From: an uncultured Bacteroidales bacterium
Lineage (GTDB): Bacteria; Bacteroidota; Bacteroidia; Bacteroidales; P3
Assembly (NCBI GenBank): GCA_946540365.1
Contig: CAMNIH010000018.1
Span: 1-19,753 of the forward strand
Direction of reading: 5' to 3'
DNA length: 19,753 nt
Under the pieces are notes generated by a model that saw only the letters and a list, made by a program, of their open reading frames with translations, did not search any database and was not told where the DNA came from. How positions within the stretch are numbered: position 1 is the first letter of the stretch; every line of letters starts with the position of its first letter. The position numbers were made by a program, and so were the translations under genes. This document shows positions 8,567-17,722 of this stretch, piece after piece.

Positions 8567-9373
8567 TTAATAGCAGTTGAGGACGAAGTTGAGCAGGCGC
8601 GGTTTGAGGTACTCACGCTCCTCGAGGAAGGCCATGTGGCCCACGTCGGCGAGCAGCAGGGCCTCGGCGCGACGGGGCAGGAGGGTCTGTGTGACAGCCA
8701 GTTCGATGGGGATGCGGGGGTCGTTCTTGCCGTAGACGAAGTAGACCGGCACATCGAGCTGCTGCAGCAGGCCGATGCGCGAGGGACGCCGTGCCATGCC
8801 GCGCTGGGCGGCGGCGATGCTGGCCGCCGTGGTCAGCAGGCACTGCGACTGCAGGTCGTTGATGTCGTGCGACAGGGCGGTGCGATGGCTGTCGTCGAAC
8901 AGCGAACCGATGAAGCCCACGATATAGGAAGCGGCGTTCTCCTGGACGGCCTGGCAGACCTCCTCGCGGTGCTGGCGCTGCTCGTCGCTGTCGGCCATGG
9001 CGTGCGAGTTGATGAGACCCAGGCCGCGCACGTTGTAAGGATAGCGCTCGGCGAACGCCAGGGCCACATAGCCGCCCATGGAATGGCCCACCATGACGCA
9101 CTGCTCCACACCGCAGGCGTTGAGCACCTCCTTGACGATACCGGCCATGAAGTCGGTGGTGTGTACGTCGCAGAAGGTGTCGGTCAGGCCGTGACCCGGC
9201 AGGTCGATGGTGATGACGCGCATCTGGTTCATGTAGCTAAGCACATAGGAGCTCCACACGTCGAGGTTCTGAAGAAAACCGTGCAGCAGCACGAGGGTGG
9301 GCTTGTTCTGGCGCCCCTCGTCGCGATAGTGAACGGTGCGACCGTCGACGGTCAAGGTACGATGTTCTTCCAT
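8567..9373 (-). CDS. Alpha/beta hydrolase
   Basis: 268 residues, the usual size for a single-domain alpha/beta hydrolase. An HGF motif at residues 31-33 supplies the oxyanion region. The nucleophile elbow is GHSMGG with Ser98. The acid is probably Asp218 in YGKNDPRIP and the base His246 in VGHMAF, so the triad is complete. The fold resembles the MhpC/BioH/YbfF-like esterase group, but the substrate cannot be read from sequence. There is no signal peptide, so it is cytoplasmic. It starts at the ATG at 9373, ~22 nt after the predicted transcript start of its own -7 box (9402-9409). It follows the OmpA gene by 99 nt and may also receive read-through. The 104-bp palindrome lies directly downstream. 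Confidence 0.92.
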   Translation of the reverse strand: MEEHRTLTVDGRTVHYRDEGRQNKPTLVLLHGFLQNLDVWSSYVLSYMNQMRVITIDLPGHGLTDTFCDVHTTDFMAGIVKEVLNACGVEQCVMVGHSMGGYVALAFAERYPYNVRGLGLINSHAMADSDEQRQHREEVCQAVQENAASYIVGFIGSLFDDSHRTALSHDINDLQSQCLLTTAASIAAAQRGMARRPSRIGLLQQLDVPVYFVYGKNDPRIPIELAVTQTLLPRRAEALLLADVGHMAFLEEREYLKPRLLNFVLNCY

Positions 9374-9401
9374 AGTGGACAGGGTATTATAAACGACGGT
9401 G

Positions 9402-9409
9402 CAAAATTA
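9402..9409 (-). promoter_or_regulatory. -7 promoter box, alpha/beta hydrolase
   Basis: TAATTTTG on the minus strand fits TAnnTTTG, 28 bp upstream of the hydrolase start codon. I see no convincing TTTG about 20 bp further upstream, so this is a one-element match. Confidence 0.45.
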
Positions 9410-9472
9410 CTCTCTTTTTTCCACCCGTGTACACGACAGACGAAAAAGAAATACCCAACCGATTGTTAATAA

Positions 9473-12220
9473 CTACTTTCCCTCGCGGAAGCGGATGGCA
9501 ACAGCCGAGGAATCGCCGAGGCCGGCACGCGCGTTGCCATAGGGCGAGAGGAGGATGCGGCGGGCCATGACGCCGTGAGAGACGAGGAAGGAGCGCACGG
9601 CGACGGCGCGTTGCAGCGAGAGGGCGTAGCACTGGCGTGCGTCGGCACCGCCCACGTCGACCATCACCTCGGCCACGGCGCGCGGATGCTGCACTAAGAA
9701 GCGGGCCAGCTGCTCGAGCTGCAGCTGTGCCACCGGCAGCAGCTCGTCGCCCGACGCCGAGAAGTCGACCACCGGCAGCGGCAGCGGACGATCCATGGCG
9801 ACCAGCTGCTCGTAGGTGTAGGCCGGCAGGCGGTAGCGGCCCAGGTCGGCCGGATTGACCACCGCAGCGGTGACGAAACTGGTGCCTGCGTCGGCCAGCA
9901 GCGCATAGCGCCGGTCGCCCAGTAGGGTGAGGTCGACGGCCGGGGCATCGCCCATGTAGTCGACCACCTGGGTGACGGTCTGCTGGTCCACGTCGGCCAC
10001 CTGCAGGCGCACCAGCGACCGCTCGAGGTCGGCCACGTCGAGGCTGTAGACGCGCCCCGCGCTGGCGGTGTTGTGGGTGGTGGCGACGCTGTAGACCGCC
10101 GGGCGGTCGGGAGTGGCCACGTCGGAGGTGAGGTAGAGGCGGCGCTCGTCGGCGCTCAGGCTCAGCCCTCCCTCGCGGAAGCCGCTGTTGACCTCGCGCC
10201 CCAGGTTGACCGGCTCGCCCCACGAGGTCCAGTCGGTGGGGTCGGTGCGTTCGACCATATAGACATCGCCGAAGCCCAGGCCCGTGTGGCCGTCGCTGAC
10301 GAAGTAGAGGGTGCGCAGGTTGCGGCTGAGGACGGGGTAGCGCTCGCAATAGGGGGTGTTGACCCGCTGGCCGAGGTTGACCGGGGTGCCCCAGCGGTGG
10401 CGTGTGTAGGGGATGAACCACAGGTCGGTGGCCAGGGCGGTATCGCCATGGAAGCGCGCGCCCGAGGGTTGCAGGTTGCAGCCCCCCGGCCGGTCGGAGG
10501 CCAGCAGCAGGCCGCTGCCGTCGGGCAGCATGTAGGCGTCGGTCTCGATGAAGTCGGTGTTGACGGGATACGAGGGTATGTCGCTCACGCGCCAGCCGTC
10601 GGCGTCGGCTTCGGCCACCCAGATGTCGCCCCCGTGGCCGAGGAGCATGCGGGTGCCGCCGGCATAGAAACCGAAGAAGGCCAGGTCGGCCCCGTCGGCA
10701 CCGGCCACGTGTACCGTGTCGGCCGGGCGCCATCCGTTGGGGGTGCGCACCGCCCGACGGATGCGTTGTCCGTCGGAGTAATAGAGCTTGCCGTCGGCCG
10801 CGTTGAGGGCCGGATGGAGCACCACGCTGTCGGACAGCTCGCGGCGCAGCGAGCGGGCCGCGGGCTCCTCGCCGACCAGACGGCGCAACTCCTTGTACTG
10901 GCCCTGCCACTGGTTGTCGAAGCATATCTCGAACTGCTCCATGCGGAAGAGGGCGTCGGCGTAGCGACGGGCCGCGAGCAGGGGTTGCAGCATGCGTTGC
11001 AGGGGCACCACGGCGATGGCCTTGCCCATCATGTGGCGGATATAGCTGGCATAGCGGTCGTAGGCCTCCTCGCGATAGGGAGTGAGGAGGTCCACCGTGT
11101 CGATCTCGGAGGCCAGCTCGAGGTCGTCCTCGAGGGCCTGCGGGAAGGGGAAGTCGGGGTTGGCGGCAGCAAAACGCTGCAAGGGGGCGGCGTTGCCCTC
11201 GACGGCATGCCATGAATAATAGCGGCTGTAGACCTCGCTGTAGTGGACGTCGAGCTTGTAGTGGTCCACATAGTACTGGGCGGCAGCCACGTCGTGCTGC
11301 GTGTAGATCAGGCGGCGCAGGCGGGCCAGGGCACGGTCCGAGATGTCGAGGTCGGCGTTGGAATCGGCGAAATGGGCCAGTTCGATGGCGCTCTGGCGGC
11401 GGGCCAGGTCGAGTTCGAGCAGGTGGTCGACGCGGTCGCGGGCCACCTCGCCCTCGTCGCTCGCCGGGTATTGGTCGAGGAAGGCGTTGTAGGCTGCGAC
11501 GGAGCCCTCCTTCTCGGCACGCGCAAAGGCCAGCTGGCTCTTGCGGCGGTCGACGGCCCGGCGCAGCAGGGCGCTCTGCGGATAGCGCTGCTGGAGCGAG
11601 TCGAGGGGCCGGTCGCTCTCGGCCTGCGCAACGAGCTTCGACGACAACTGGAGCAGTCGCTGCTCGCACTGCGCGGCCTCGTCGGTGCCCTGATAGGTGG
11701 TGAGGAAGGCGTAGCAGTCGTCGGCGCTGCCGAGCGACATCACCTCGCGGAAGGTCAGCCGGTAGCGCTTGGCACGCAGCATCCGGGCCACTTCGGCGTT
11801 GCCGCCGAACTGTTCGAGGTAGGCGTCGATCTCGACCATGCTGAAGTCCTCGCGCCGGCGCACGGCTTCGACGGCGGCATCGAAGATGGCATTCTGCAGC
11901 TCGCGGATGCTGGCTAACGTGATGCCGTTGCGCTGCAGCTTGGCCAGGTCGCTGATGCGGTTGCGCTGCAGCAGGTCGACATGCTCGGCCTCGGTCATAC
12001 GGGCATACTGCATGGCCAACGGCAGGCTGCGCATGGGATGCGAGTTGTCGAAATAAAACTGTGTGAGGTTGTAGAGCGTCTCGACGCTCCGCGGGTCGCG
12101 GGCGTGGGCACGGGCCAGGGTACGGAAGCGCTCGTCGTAGCTCACGTCGGCATCCTGGGCCCGGACGGCACCTGCCAGCAGGCAGAGCACCGCCATCACA
12201 ACCAAACGGGGGATTCTCAT
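9473..12220 (-). CDS. OmpA-family protein with TPR-like N-terminus and beta-propeller (PorE-like architecture)
   Basis: 915 residues from the ATG at 12220, which overlaps the upstream gene's stop codon (TGATG). A GTG one codon earlier is less likely. The signal peptide ends near VRAQ (residue 22). Residues ~25-440 are helical and TPR-like, with repeated short helices such as ETLYNLTQFYFD and AYNAFLDQYPASDEGEVA. Residues ~470-715 carry PD40-type propeller strands (KLYYSDGQ, LLLASDRPGG, TLYFVSDGHTGLGFGDVY, RLYLTSDVATPD). Residues ~723-815 are a linker or carboxypeptidase-regulatory-like region. The last ~100 residues form an OmpA C-terminal peptidoglycan-binding domain (DFSASGDELLP, LSLQRAVAVRSFLVSHGV). 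The same layout is known in Bacteroidetes outer-membrane proteins, including the type IX secretion component PorE of Porphyromonas, but equating the two is inference. It is likely periplasmic or outer-membrane bound, and last gene of the operon. Confidence 0.9.
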   Translation of the reverse strand: MRIPRLVVMAVLCLLAGAVRAQDADVSYDERFRTLARAHARDPRSVETLYNLTQFYFDNSHPMRSLPLAMQYARMTEAEHVDLLQRNRISDLAKLQRNGITLASIRELQNAIFDAAVEAVRRREDFSMVEIDAYLEQFGGNAEVARMLRAKRYRLTFREVMSLGSADDCYAFLTTYQGTDEAAQCEQRLLQLSSKLVAQAESDRPLDSLQQRYPQSALLRRAVDRRKSQLAFARAEKEGSVAAYNAFLDQYPASDEGEVARDRVDHLLELDLARRQSAIELAHFADSNADLDISDRALARLRRLIYTQHDVAAAQYYVDHYKLDVHYSEVYSRYYSWHAVEGNAAPLQRFAAANPDFPFPQALEDDLELASEIDTVDLLTPYREEAYDRYASYIRHMMGKAIAVVPLQRMLQPLLAARRYADALFRMEQFEICFDNQWQGQYKELRRLVGEEPAARSLRRELSDSVVLHPALNAADGKLYYSDGQRIRRAVRTPNGWRPADTVHVAGADGADLAFFGFYAGGTRMLLGHGGDIWVAEADADGWRVSDIPSYPVNTDFIETDAYMLPDGSGLLLASDRPGGCNLQPSGARFHGDTALATDLWFIPYTRHRWGTPVNLGQRVNTPYCERYPVLSRNLRTLYFVSDGHTGLGFGDVYMVERTDPTDWTSWGEPVNLGREVNSGFREGGLSLSADERRLYLTSDVATPDRPAVYSVATTHNTASAGRVYSLDVADLERSLVRLQVADVDQQTVTQVVDYMGDAPAVDLTLLGDRRYALLADAGTSFVTAAVVNPADLGRYRLPAYTYEQLVAMDRPLPLPVVDFSASGDELLPVAQLQLEQLARFLVQHPRAVAEVMVDVGGADARQCYALSLQRAVAVRSFLVSHGVMARRILLSPYGNARAGLGDSSAVAIRFREGK

Positions 12221-12744
12221 CACCTGATCGAAGAGAGTATCTTCTTGAATTTAACCTCCATATCCTCGTAGGTCTCGCGCGTGGTCTCCAGGCGGAACTC
12301 CACGATGGTGCGGCGGTCTTTGAAGTAAGTCATCAGGAAACGGTAGTCGCGATGATCGGTGGGCTTGGTGTAGATGCCCTCGTAGCCCAGGCCGCCGCTC
12401 TTGGGCAGGCCGGGGCCCTTGGTGAACTCGTTGAGCGACTGGAAGGGCTGCTCCACATAGCGGTCGTAGGCCAGCTCGTAGACATCGCCGGTATAGTTCT
12501 CGCGCACGTAGATGCGCAGGGTGGGCAGCACCGTGTCGCCGGCCTCGTCGAGGAGCACCTCGCCCACATAGCAGTAGTAGTACACATTGGCTCCACTCTT
12601 GTCAGTGAAGGTGCGGAGGTAGCTCCACTCGTCGCTGCTCAGCTGGAAGCTGACGGCAGTGCCGGGAATATTCAGCTGCGCAAAGGCTTGGCCTGACAGA
12701 AGCATCATGGCCGCCACAAGGATCCATTGTCTGATTTTTTTCAT
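12220..12744 (-). CDS. Small secreted protein of unknown function
   Basis: 174 residues. The signal peptide MKKIRQWILVAAMMLLSGQA is cleaved near AFA-Q (residue 22). There is no lipobox, so it is probably periplasmic or exported. The mature part is a mixed alpha/beta domain rich in Tyr and charged residues (VYYYCYVGEVLLDEAGDT, TLRIYVRENYTGDVYELAYD), ending in a helix with KKILSSIR. I recognise no family. The start overlaps the glycosyltransferase stop by 4 nt (ATGA), and its own stop overlaps the OmpA gene's ATG by 1 nt. The three genes are therefore almost certainly translationally coupled, and the protein may act with the OmpA/TPR protein at the envelope. Confidence 0.88.
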   Translation of the reverse strand: MKKIRQWILVAAMMLLSGQAFAQLNIPGTAVSFQLSSDEWSYLRTFTDKSGANVYYYCYVGEVLLDEAGDTVLPTLRIYVRENYTGDVYELAYDRYVEQPFQSLNEFTKGPGLPKSGGLGYEGIYTKPTDHRDYRFLMTYFKDRRTIVEFRLETTRETYEDMEVKFKKILSSIR

Positions 12745-13937
12745 GCGTCTAATCGTTTGTAATAGAATTGCAACATCTGTTCGGTCAATCGGGCCACGTC
12801 GTAGCGCTCGGCGACAAGCCGTGCGGCGGCCTCCCCCACCCTGCGGCAGTAGTCGCCGTCGTCGAGCAGCCGCTTGATCTGGGCGGCGAACTCGGTGGGT
12901 GTGTTGGCGATGAGTAGGTTCTCACCGTCGGTGTAGTCGATGCCGCGGGCCCCGACCGTGGTGGTCACCACCGCCTTGCCGGCCGACATGGCCTCGATGA
13001 TCTTCACGCGGATGCCGCTGCCGCTCAGCAGGGGCACCACGTTGATCTGCTTGCTGGCGATGAACTGCATGGCGTCGGCCACCTCGCCCACGATGGTGAC
13101 GCCCTCGATCTGCTTCTCCATCAGCGCCTGCGGCATCTTGCGCCCCGCTAAGTAGAGGCGGGCCTGCGGCACCTCGCGGTGAACCACGGGCCACACATCC
13201 TCCAGCAGCCAGGCGATGCTCTCCTGGTTGGGCATCCAGTCCATCGCGCCGATATGGAAGAGCGTGTTGGGCTCGACCTCGACGGCTGGGGGCTCCTTGC
13301 GCTCGATGCCGAAGGGGATCGAGGTGATCGGACGCCGGCATCCGGCCTGGCGGAAGTAGTCGGCGTCGCCCTCGGTGATGCAGACCACCCCGTCGTAGTC
13401 GTTCAGATGCTCCAGCTCGTAGACCCGCAGGGTCAGCGACAGGTGGTTGAGATACCAGCGCTTGAAGTAGTTGCGTGTGCTCTGCGCCACCCGCTTCCAG
13501 ATGAGGTGCTCCACGTTGTGGGCGCGGAGGATCACCTTGGCGGTGGAGTACTTGCGTATCAGCGGGACATAGGGGGTGAGGAAGATGCTCTCGACATGCA
13601 CAATATCGAACTGCTGCTCCTGCAGGATGTCCTTCAGCCGGCGGGCGAAGGCATTGTTGATGTAGCGCTTGACGTGGTACGACTCGCCGCAGAGCATGGC
13701 CACCGCCGCCGGCAGGGGCTTCACCCCCAGGTCGATATAGACCGACTCGAGGTGGGTCTGCCGCAGGTAGTCCTCGGGCAGCAGGTCGTGCCGCACCGGG
13801 TGCTTGTCGGTCTCGACCGTGAGCACACGCAGTTCACAACCCGCACGCAACAGCCCCTGCGTGATGCTGTTCATGGCCAACGTACCGCCGTCGACCGGCG
13901 GATAGGGGGGCTTGTTGCAGAGTTGTAGAATCTTCAT
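12741..13937 (-). CDS. GT4-type glycosyltransferase
   Basis: 398 residues, GT-B fold. The N-terminal half has the opening MKILQLCNKPPYPPVDGGT (Gly-rich acceptor loop) and LRAHNVEH (residues 137-144). The C-terminal half has FHIGAMDWMPN (228-237), ARLYLAGRKMP (259-269) and the donor-binding stretch SGSGIRVKIIEAMSAGK (305-321) with the conserved Glu315. This is the Glyco_trans_1_4 arrangement. It probably transfers a sugar from a nucleotide-sugar donor in the cytoplasm, for an envelope glycan or protein glycan, and the acceptor is unknown. I chose the ATG at 13937 because MKILQ is the usual family start; a GTG two codons upstream is in frame. It is first of three overlapping genes and lies 44 nt after yitT. 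I see no -7 box in that gap, so it is probably read from the yitT promoter. Confidence 0.92.
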   Translation of the reverse strand: MKILQLCNKPPYPPVDGGTLAMNSITQGLLRAGCELRVLTVETDKHPVRHDLLPEDYLRQTHLESVYIDLGVKPLPAAVAMLCGESYHVKRYINNAFARRLKDILQEQQFDIVHVESIFLTPYVPLIRKYSTAKVILRAHNVEHLIWKRVAQSTRNYFKRWYLNHLSLTLRVYELEHLNDYDGVVCITEGDADYFRQAGCRRPITSIPFGIERKEPPAVEVEPNTLFHIGAMDWMPNQESIAWLLEDVWPVVHREVPQARLYLAGRKMPQALMEKQIEGVTIVGEVADAMQFIASKQINVVPLLSGSGIRVKIIEAMSAGKAVVTTTVGARGIDYTDGENLLIANTPTEFAAQIKRLLDDGDYCRRVGEAAARLVAERYDVARLTEQMLQFYYKRLDA

Positions 13938-13981
13938 GGCCACTTTAACGCGACACGGTGTCTTTTATTGTATACGGACCA

Positions 13982-14938
13982 TTATTCTTTCGGCAGCGCC
14001 TTGAATCCCATGCCCAGAATCTCGCTGCTGTCCATGATGTTGACGAAGGCGCCGGGGTCGATGCGGTGCAGGTTGCTGCGCAGCTTGACCATGTCGGGAC
14101 GGTCGAGGGTGACGTAGATCATCTGGCGCTCGGCGCCCTGGTAGAGGCCCTTGCCGGCGAGGTAGGTGCCGCCACGCTTGAGGTCGTTGATGATGTAGTC
14201 GCGCACGGCCTCGATGTTGTCGGTGACGATGAACATGGTCTTGTAGCTCTTCATACCGTCCACCACCAGGTCGATCACCTTGCCCTCGATGAAGATAATA
14301 ATAATGGAATAGATGGGCAGACGGATGTCGCCGAAGGCCACGAGGGTGCTCAGCGTGATGCAGCCGTCGACAATCATCACCAGCGTGCCGAGGCTGATCT
14401 TGGTGTACTTGTGCAGGATCATGGAGATGATGTCCGAGCCGCCGCTGGTGGCGCCGCTGCGGAAGATGAGGCCGATGGCCACGCCATAGATCAGGCCGGC
14501 CACCATGGTGTTCAGGAAGTAGTCCGGCACGAACCACATGCCGTCGTTGGTCTGCACCATCGAGATGCCCTCGATGGCGTTGGCCACGATCGGGCCGTCA
14601 TGAATCACAGGGTTGTAGCCCCACACCCACGTCTCGATGACATAGGTGAAACCGAAGATGAGGAAGGTGGAGATGATGGTCTTCACTCCGAACTTGGGGC
14701 CGAGGATCCACGTGCCGATGATCAGCAGAGGCACATCCATGCAGATGGCCCACACCGAAATCTTGCCACCCCACAGGGTGCTGAAGACGTTACTCAAACC
14801 ATAGGTACCGCCCGGGGCCATGTGGTAGGGGTTGACAAACATCACGTCGCCCACGGCGAACAGGGCACTGCCCGCAATGAGCAACACGTAGGCCCACAAC
14901 TCTTTTTTCCAGTCTTTCTGTATCTTTACTTCTGTCAT
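13982..14938 (-). CDS. YitT family membrane protein (DUF161/DUF2179)
   Basis: 318 residues. About five to six membrane segments lie in residues 14-225: WAYVLLIAGSALFAVG, WAICMDVPLLIIGTWIL, TIISTFLIFGFTYVI, FLNTMVAGLIYGVAIGLIF, LGTLVMIVDGCITLSTLVAF and IYSIIIIFIEG. The loop SGATSGGSDI (161-170) is a family hallmark. A cytoplasmic DUF2179 domain fills ~230-312 (MFIVTD, RGGTYLAGKGLYQGAERQMIYV, VNIMDSSEILGMGF). The transported or sensed substrate of the family is not established. It has a clear promoter at 14992-15023 and may head an operon with the glycosyltransferase, secreted protein and OmpA gene downstream. Confidence 0.94.
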   Translation of the reverse strand: MTEVKIQKDWKKELWAYVLLIAGSALFAVGDVMFVNPYHMAPGGTYGLSNVFSTLWGGKISVWAICMDVPLLIIGTWILGPKFGVKTIISTFLIFGFTYVIETWVWGYNPVIHDGPIVANAIEGISMVQTNDGMWFVPDYFLNTMVAGLIYGVAIGLIFRSGATSGGSDIISMILHKYTKISLGTLVMIVDGCITLSTLVAFGDIRLPIYSIIIIFIEGKVIDLVVDGMKSYKTMFIVTDNIEAVRDYIINDLKRGGTYLAGKGLYQGAERQMIYVTLDRPDMVKLRSNLHRIDPGAFVNIMDSSEILGMGFKALPKE

Positions 14939-14991
14939 AATACATTATAAATTAGAATACAACACATAATCATCCCCATGGGATGAAAGTG

Positions 14992-15023
14992 CAAAGATAC
15001 AAAACTTGGGCTGACTGGCCAAA
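14992..15023 (-). promoter_or_regulatory. Bacteroidetes-type promoter, yitT
   Basis: On the minus strand there is a perfect -33 TTTG (15020-15023), a 20-bp spacer, and -7 TATCTTTG (14992-14999), matching TAnnTTTG. The predicted start near 14985 leaves a ~47-nt leader. The -33 element lies only 15 bp beyond the encoded CCA of the tRNA, so the tRNA 3' processing or termination region and this promoter share the same bases. Confidence 0.8.
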
Positions 15024-15038
15024 TTATTTTAGCCTTTT

Positions 15039-15114
15039 TGGAGCGGCAAACGGGGCTCGAACCCGCGACCTGCGGCTTGGGAAGCCGCCGCTCTACCAAC
15101 TGAGCTATTGCCGC
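15039..15114 (-). tRNA. tRNA-Gly (anticodon CCC), 3' CCA encoded
   Basis: A full cloverleaf can be drawn: acceptor GCGGCAA/TTGCCGC, D stem GCTC/GAGC, anticodon stem GCGGC/GCCGC enclosing the loop TTCCCAA (anticodon CCC), and T stem GCGGG/CCCGT with loop TTCGAGC. The discriminator is T, followed by genome-encoded CCA (15039-15041). The body without CCA is 15042-15114. It lies between the BI-1-like gene and yitT on the same strand. No separate promoter box is evident, so read-through from upstream is possible. Confidence 0.96.
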
Positions 15115-15174
15115 AATGACCCTCCCTTAACGGGGCCCGTCGGTCTTTATTGTGTGTCCGACGAAAAAAAATTT

Positions 15175-15873
15175 TCAATCCCTCCGCGACAGGATGCTCA
15201 GCAATCTGATAAACAAATTGATAACATCCAAATAAACATCCAGCGCACAGTCGATGGCGTTGTCCAGCGTCTTGGGATAGGCCTGCGAGCGGGCCACGTC
15301 GTAGCCGATATAGCCCGAGAAGAGGAGCACGAAGAGCCAGTCGAACAACGTGCCGCGGTAGCCGAGCAGGAAGGTGGCCACCACCTCGGCAATCAGGCCC
15401 ACCAGCAGCGCGATGAAGAGCGTGCGGCCCAGCCCCATGAAGAAGTGCGGCTTCACGACCGCCAGCAGCGTCATCGTCAGGGTCACCATGGCCGTCAGGC
15501 CCATGGCCTTCACCACGATGCCGGCCGGCAGACCCGGCACCACGAGCGCCAGCATCAGGCCGATGGGCAGCACCACCAGGTTGTAGCCCAGGAAGCTCAC
15601 TAACGGCTGCGTCGAGCGGTTGGCGATGATGATGCCCGCAATGGTGGGCACCAGGTAGACGAGCAGCATCCCCAGCCAGCCCAGCATGGAGGCCATCTGC
15701 TGCAGCGGGCCGTAGAGGAAGTACACCATCAGCGCGTTGACCACCAGACCGTAGGTCAGCGTGCCGCAGAGGGCCAGATTGTAATTGCGTGCCGACAGCG
15801 AGTCGGGCAGCCCCGACTCGAGGCGCTCCTGTTTGCGCTGTGCCGAACTCAGTACCAACGATGATTCTGCCAT
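15175..15873 (-). CDS. Bax inhibitor-1 / YetJ-like membrane protein
   Basis: 232 residues. A ~28-residue polar N-terminus precedes seven hydrophobic segments (about 34-54, 63-84, 91-112, 118-140, 149-171, 177-191 and 206-227). The last two carry YIGYDVARSQ and ALDVYLDVINLFIRLLSIL, the BI-1 signature. Asp192 and Asp216 are 24 residues apart, the same spacing as the di-aspartyl pH sensor Asp171/Asp195 of Bacillus YetJ, so a pH-sensitive calcium-leak function is plausible. It is an inner-membrane protein. purM lies upstream on the same strand, separated by a 114-nt gap holding repeats, and the tRNA-Gly lies 60 nt downstream. Confidence 0.93.
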   Translation of the reverse strand: MAESSLVLSSAQRKQERLESGLPDSLSARNYNLALCGTLTYGLVVNALMVYFLYGPLQQMASMLGWLGMLLVYLVPTIAGIIIANRSTQPLVSFLGYNLVVLPIGLMLALVVPGLPAGIVVKAMGLTAMVTLTMTLLAVVKPHFFMGLGRTLFIALLVGLIAEVVATFLLGYRGTLFDWLFVLLFSGYIGYDVARSQAYPKTLDNAIDCALDVYLDVINLFIRLLSILSRRD

Positions 15874-15899
15874 ATTTCGGTTTATAGTTTATTTTGTAG

Positions 15900-15987
15900 A
15901 GACGCGGCGTGCCGCGTCTGCATTTATAGGTTTATTCGGCGTGCCGCGTCTGCATTTATAGCGTGCCGCGTCTGCATTTAAGGTTTA

Positions 15988-15989
<2 letters not shown>
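15900..15989. repeat. Three imperfect tandem copies of a GC-rich unit with a hairpin
   Basis: The core GCGTGCCGCGTCTGCATTTA occurs exactly three times, at 15907-15926, 15939-15958 and 15961-15980. A trailing AGGTTTATT is present after copies 1 and 3 but missing after copy 2. The first copy forms the hairpin AGACGCGGC-GT-GCCGCGTCT at 15900-15919. The later copies keep only the right half of it. This resembles dispersed intergenic GAGACGC...GCGTCTC palindromes that I recall from Bacteroides-group genomes. It fills the gap between the purM stop and the BI-1 start. Confidence 0.85.
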
Positions 15990-17154
<1,165 letters not shown>

Positions 17155-17186
17155 AGATGATTGCTATTTTTTCTGTGGCTTGGGAT

Positions 17187-17624
17187 TTATCTTTTCCTGT
17201 ACTTGAACTTGTACAGGCAGTGGGTGCGCACCGCCGTCGTCGAGTCGTAGGAGATGTAGGCGTGGCTGAGGCCCAGCAGCTCGTTGGTCAGACCGTAGAT
17301 GTCGTAGTCCTCGTTCACGATGTTGTCCTTCACCAGCAGGAGCTTGTTACCCGCGGCCAAGTACCACTCGCAGAGGATCGTGTCGGTGCGGTCCACGCGG
17401 CGGCAGACACCGTTCTCGGACAGTTCCAGCGTCTGCCCCTCGAAGCCCGGCAGATCGTTCACCTCGACCGCGCCCGGCGTCTGGCTGACCGTCTCGGTGG
17501 CCGTCTCCAGCACCCAACGGCCCACCAGCATGTCGCTCACGGTCGGCTCCGAGCAGCTGCACACACTCGCCGCCATCGGCACCAACAGCAACATTACCAA
17601 TGTTTTTATCCAGTTTCTACCCAT
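17187..17624 (-). CDS. Lipocalin-like lipoprotein
   Basis: 145 residues. A signal sequence (KTLVMLLLVPMAASV) ends in a lipobox-like VCSC, so lipidation at Cys24 is likely, with Cys22 as an alternative. The mature protein begins SEPTVSDMLVGRWVLE, the common opening of Bacteroidales lipocalin-like lipoproteins. Short strands follow: QTLELSENGVCRR, DTILCEWYLAAGNKLLLVKD, YDIYGLTNELLGLSHAYISY and CLYKFKYRKR. The size fits an eight-stranded barrel. Function and ligand are unknown, and it is an outer-membrane or periplasmic anchored protein. It has its own -7 box 24 bp upstream of the ATG and lies directly before purM. Its link to purine synthesis is probably only positional. Confidence 0.88.
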   Translation of the reverse strand: MGRNWIKTLVMLLLVPMAASVCSCSEPTVSDMLVGRWVLETATETVSQTPGAVEVNDLPGFEGQTLELSENGVCRRVDRTDTILCEWYLAAGNKLLLVKDNIVNEDYDIYGLTNELLGLSHAYISYDSTTAVRTHCLYKFKYRKR

Positions 17625-17647
17625 TCTTCTATTCTGAATTCAGACTG

Positions 17648-17655
17648 CAAAAATA
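17648..17655 (-). promoter_or_regulatory. -7 promoter box, lipoprotein-purM unit
   Basis: TATTTTTG on the minus strand matches TAnnTTTG. The predicted start near 17641 gives a ~16-nt leader. No clear TTTG lies 19-21 bp upstream; the region there is an A/T tract. Confidence 0.5.
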
Positions 17656-17722
17656 CATAAAAAAATCGAATTCTTCATCTCGGCACAAAAAAAGTTCACC
17701 CCCCGGTCAGACAGTACATGAC

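Noticed and set aside
10073..11215. Plus-strand open frame of 380 codons
   Set aside because: Antisense shadow of the OmpA/TPR gene, with no domain and compositionally biased.
13952..13962. GACACGGTGTC hairpin between yitT and the glycosyltransferase
   Set aside because: The stem is only 5 bp, and T-rich sequence follows it only on the strand opposite to the genes, so it is not a terminator for them.
13958..14950. Plus-strand open frame of 330 codons opposite yitT
   Set aside because: His/Asp/Val-rich antisense shadow; the yitT frame on the other strand is clearly real and has a promoter.
15021..15038. Terminator for the tRNA formed by GGCTAAA/TTTGGCC
   Set aside because: The stem is A/T-rich with a wobble pair, no T-run follows, and it overlaps the well-matched yitT promoter.
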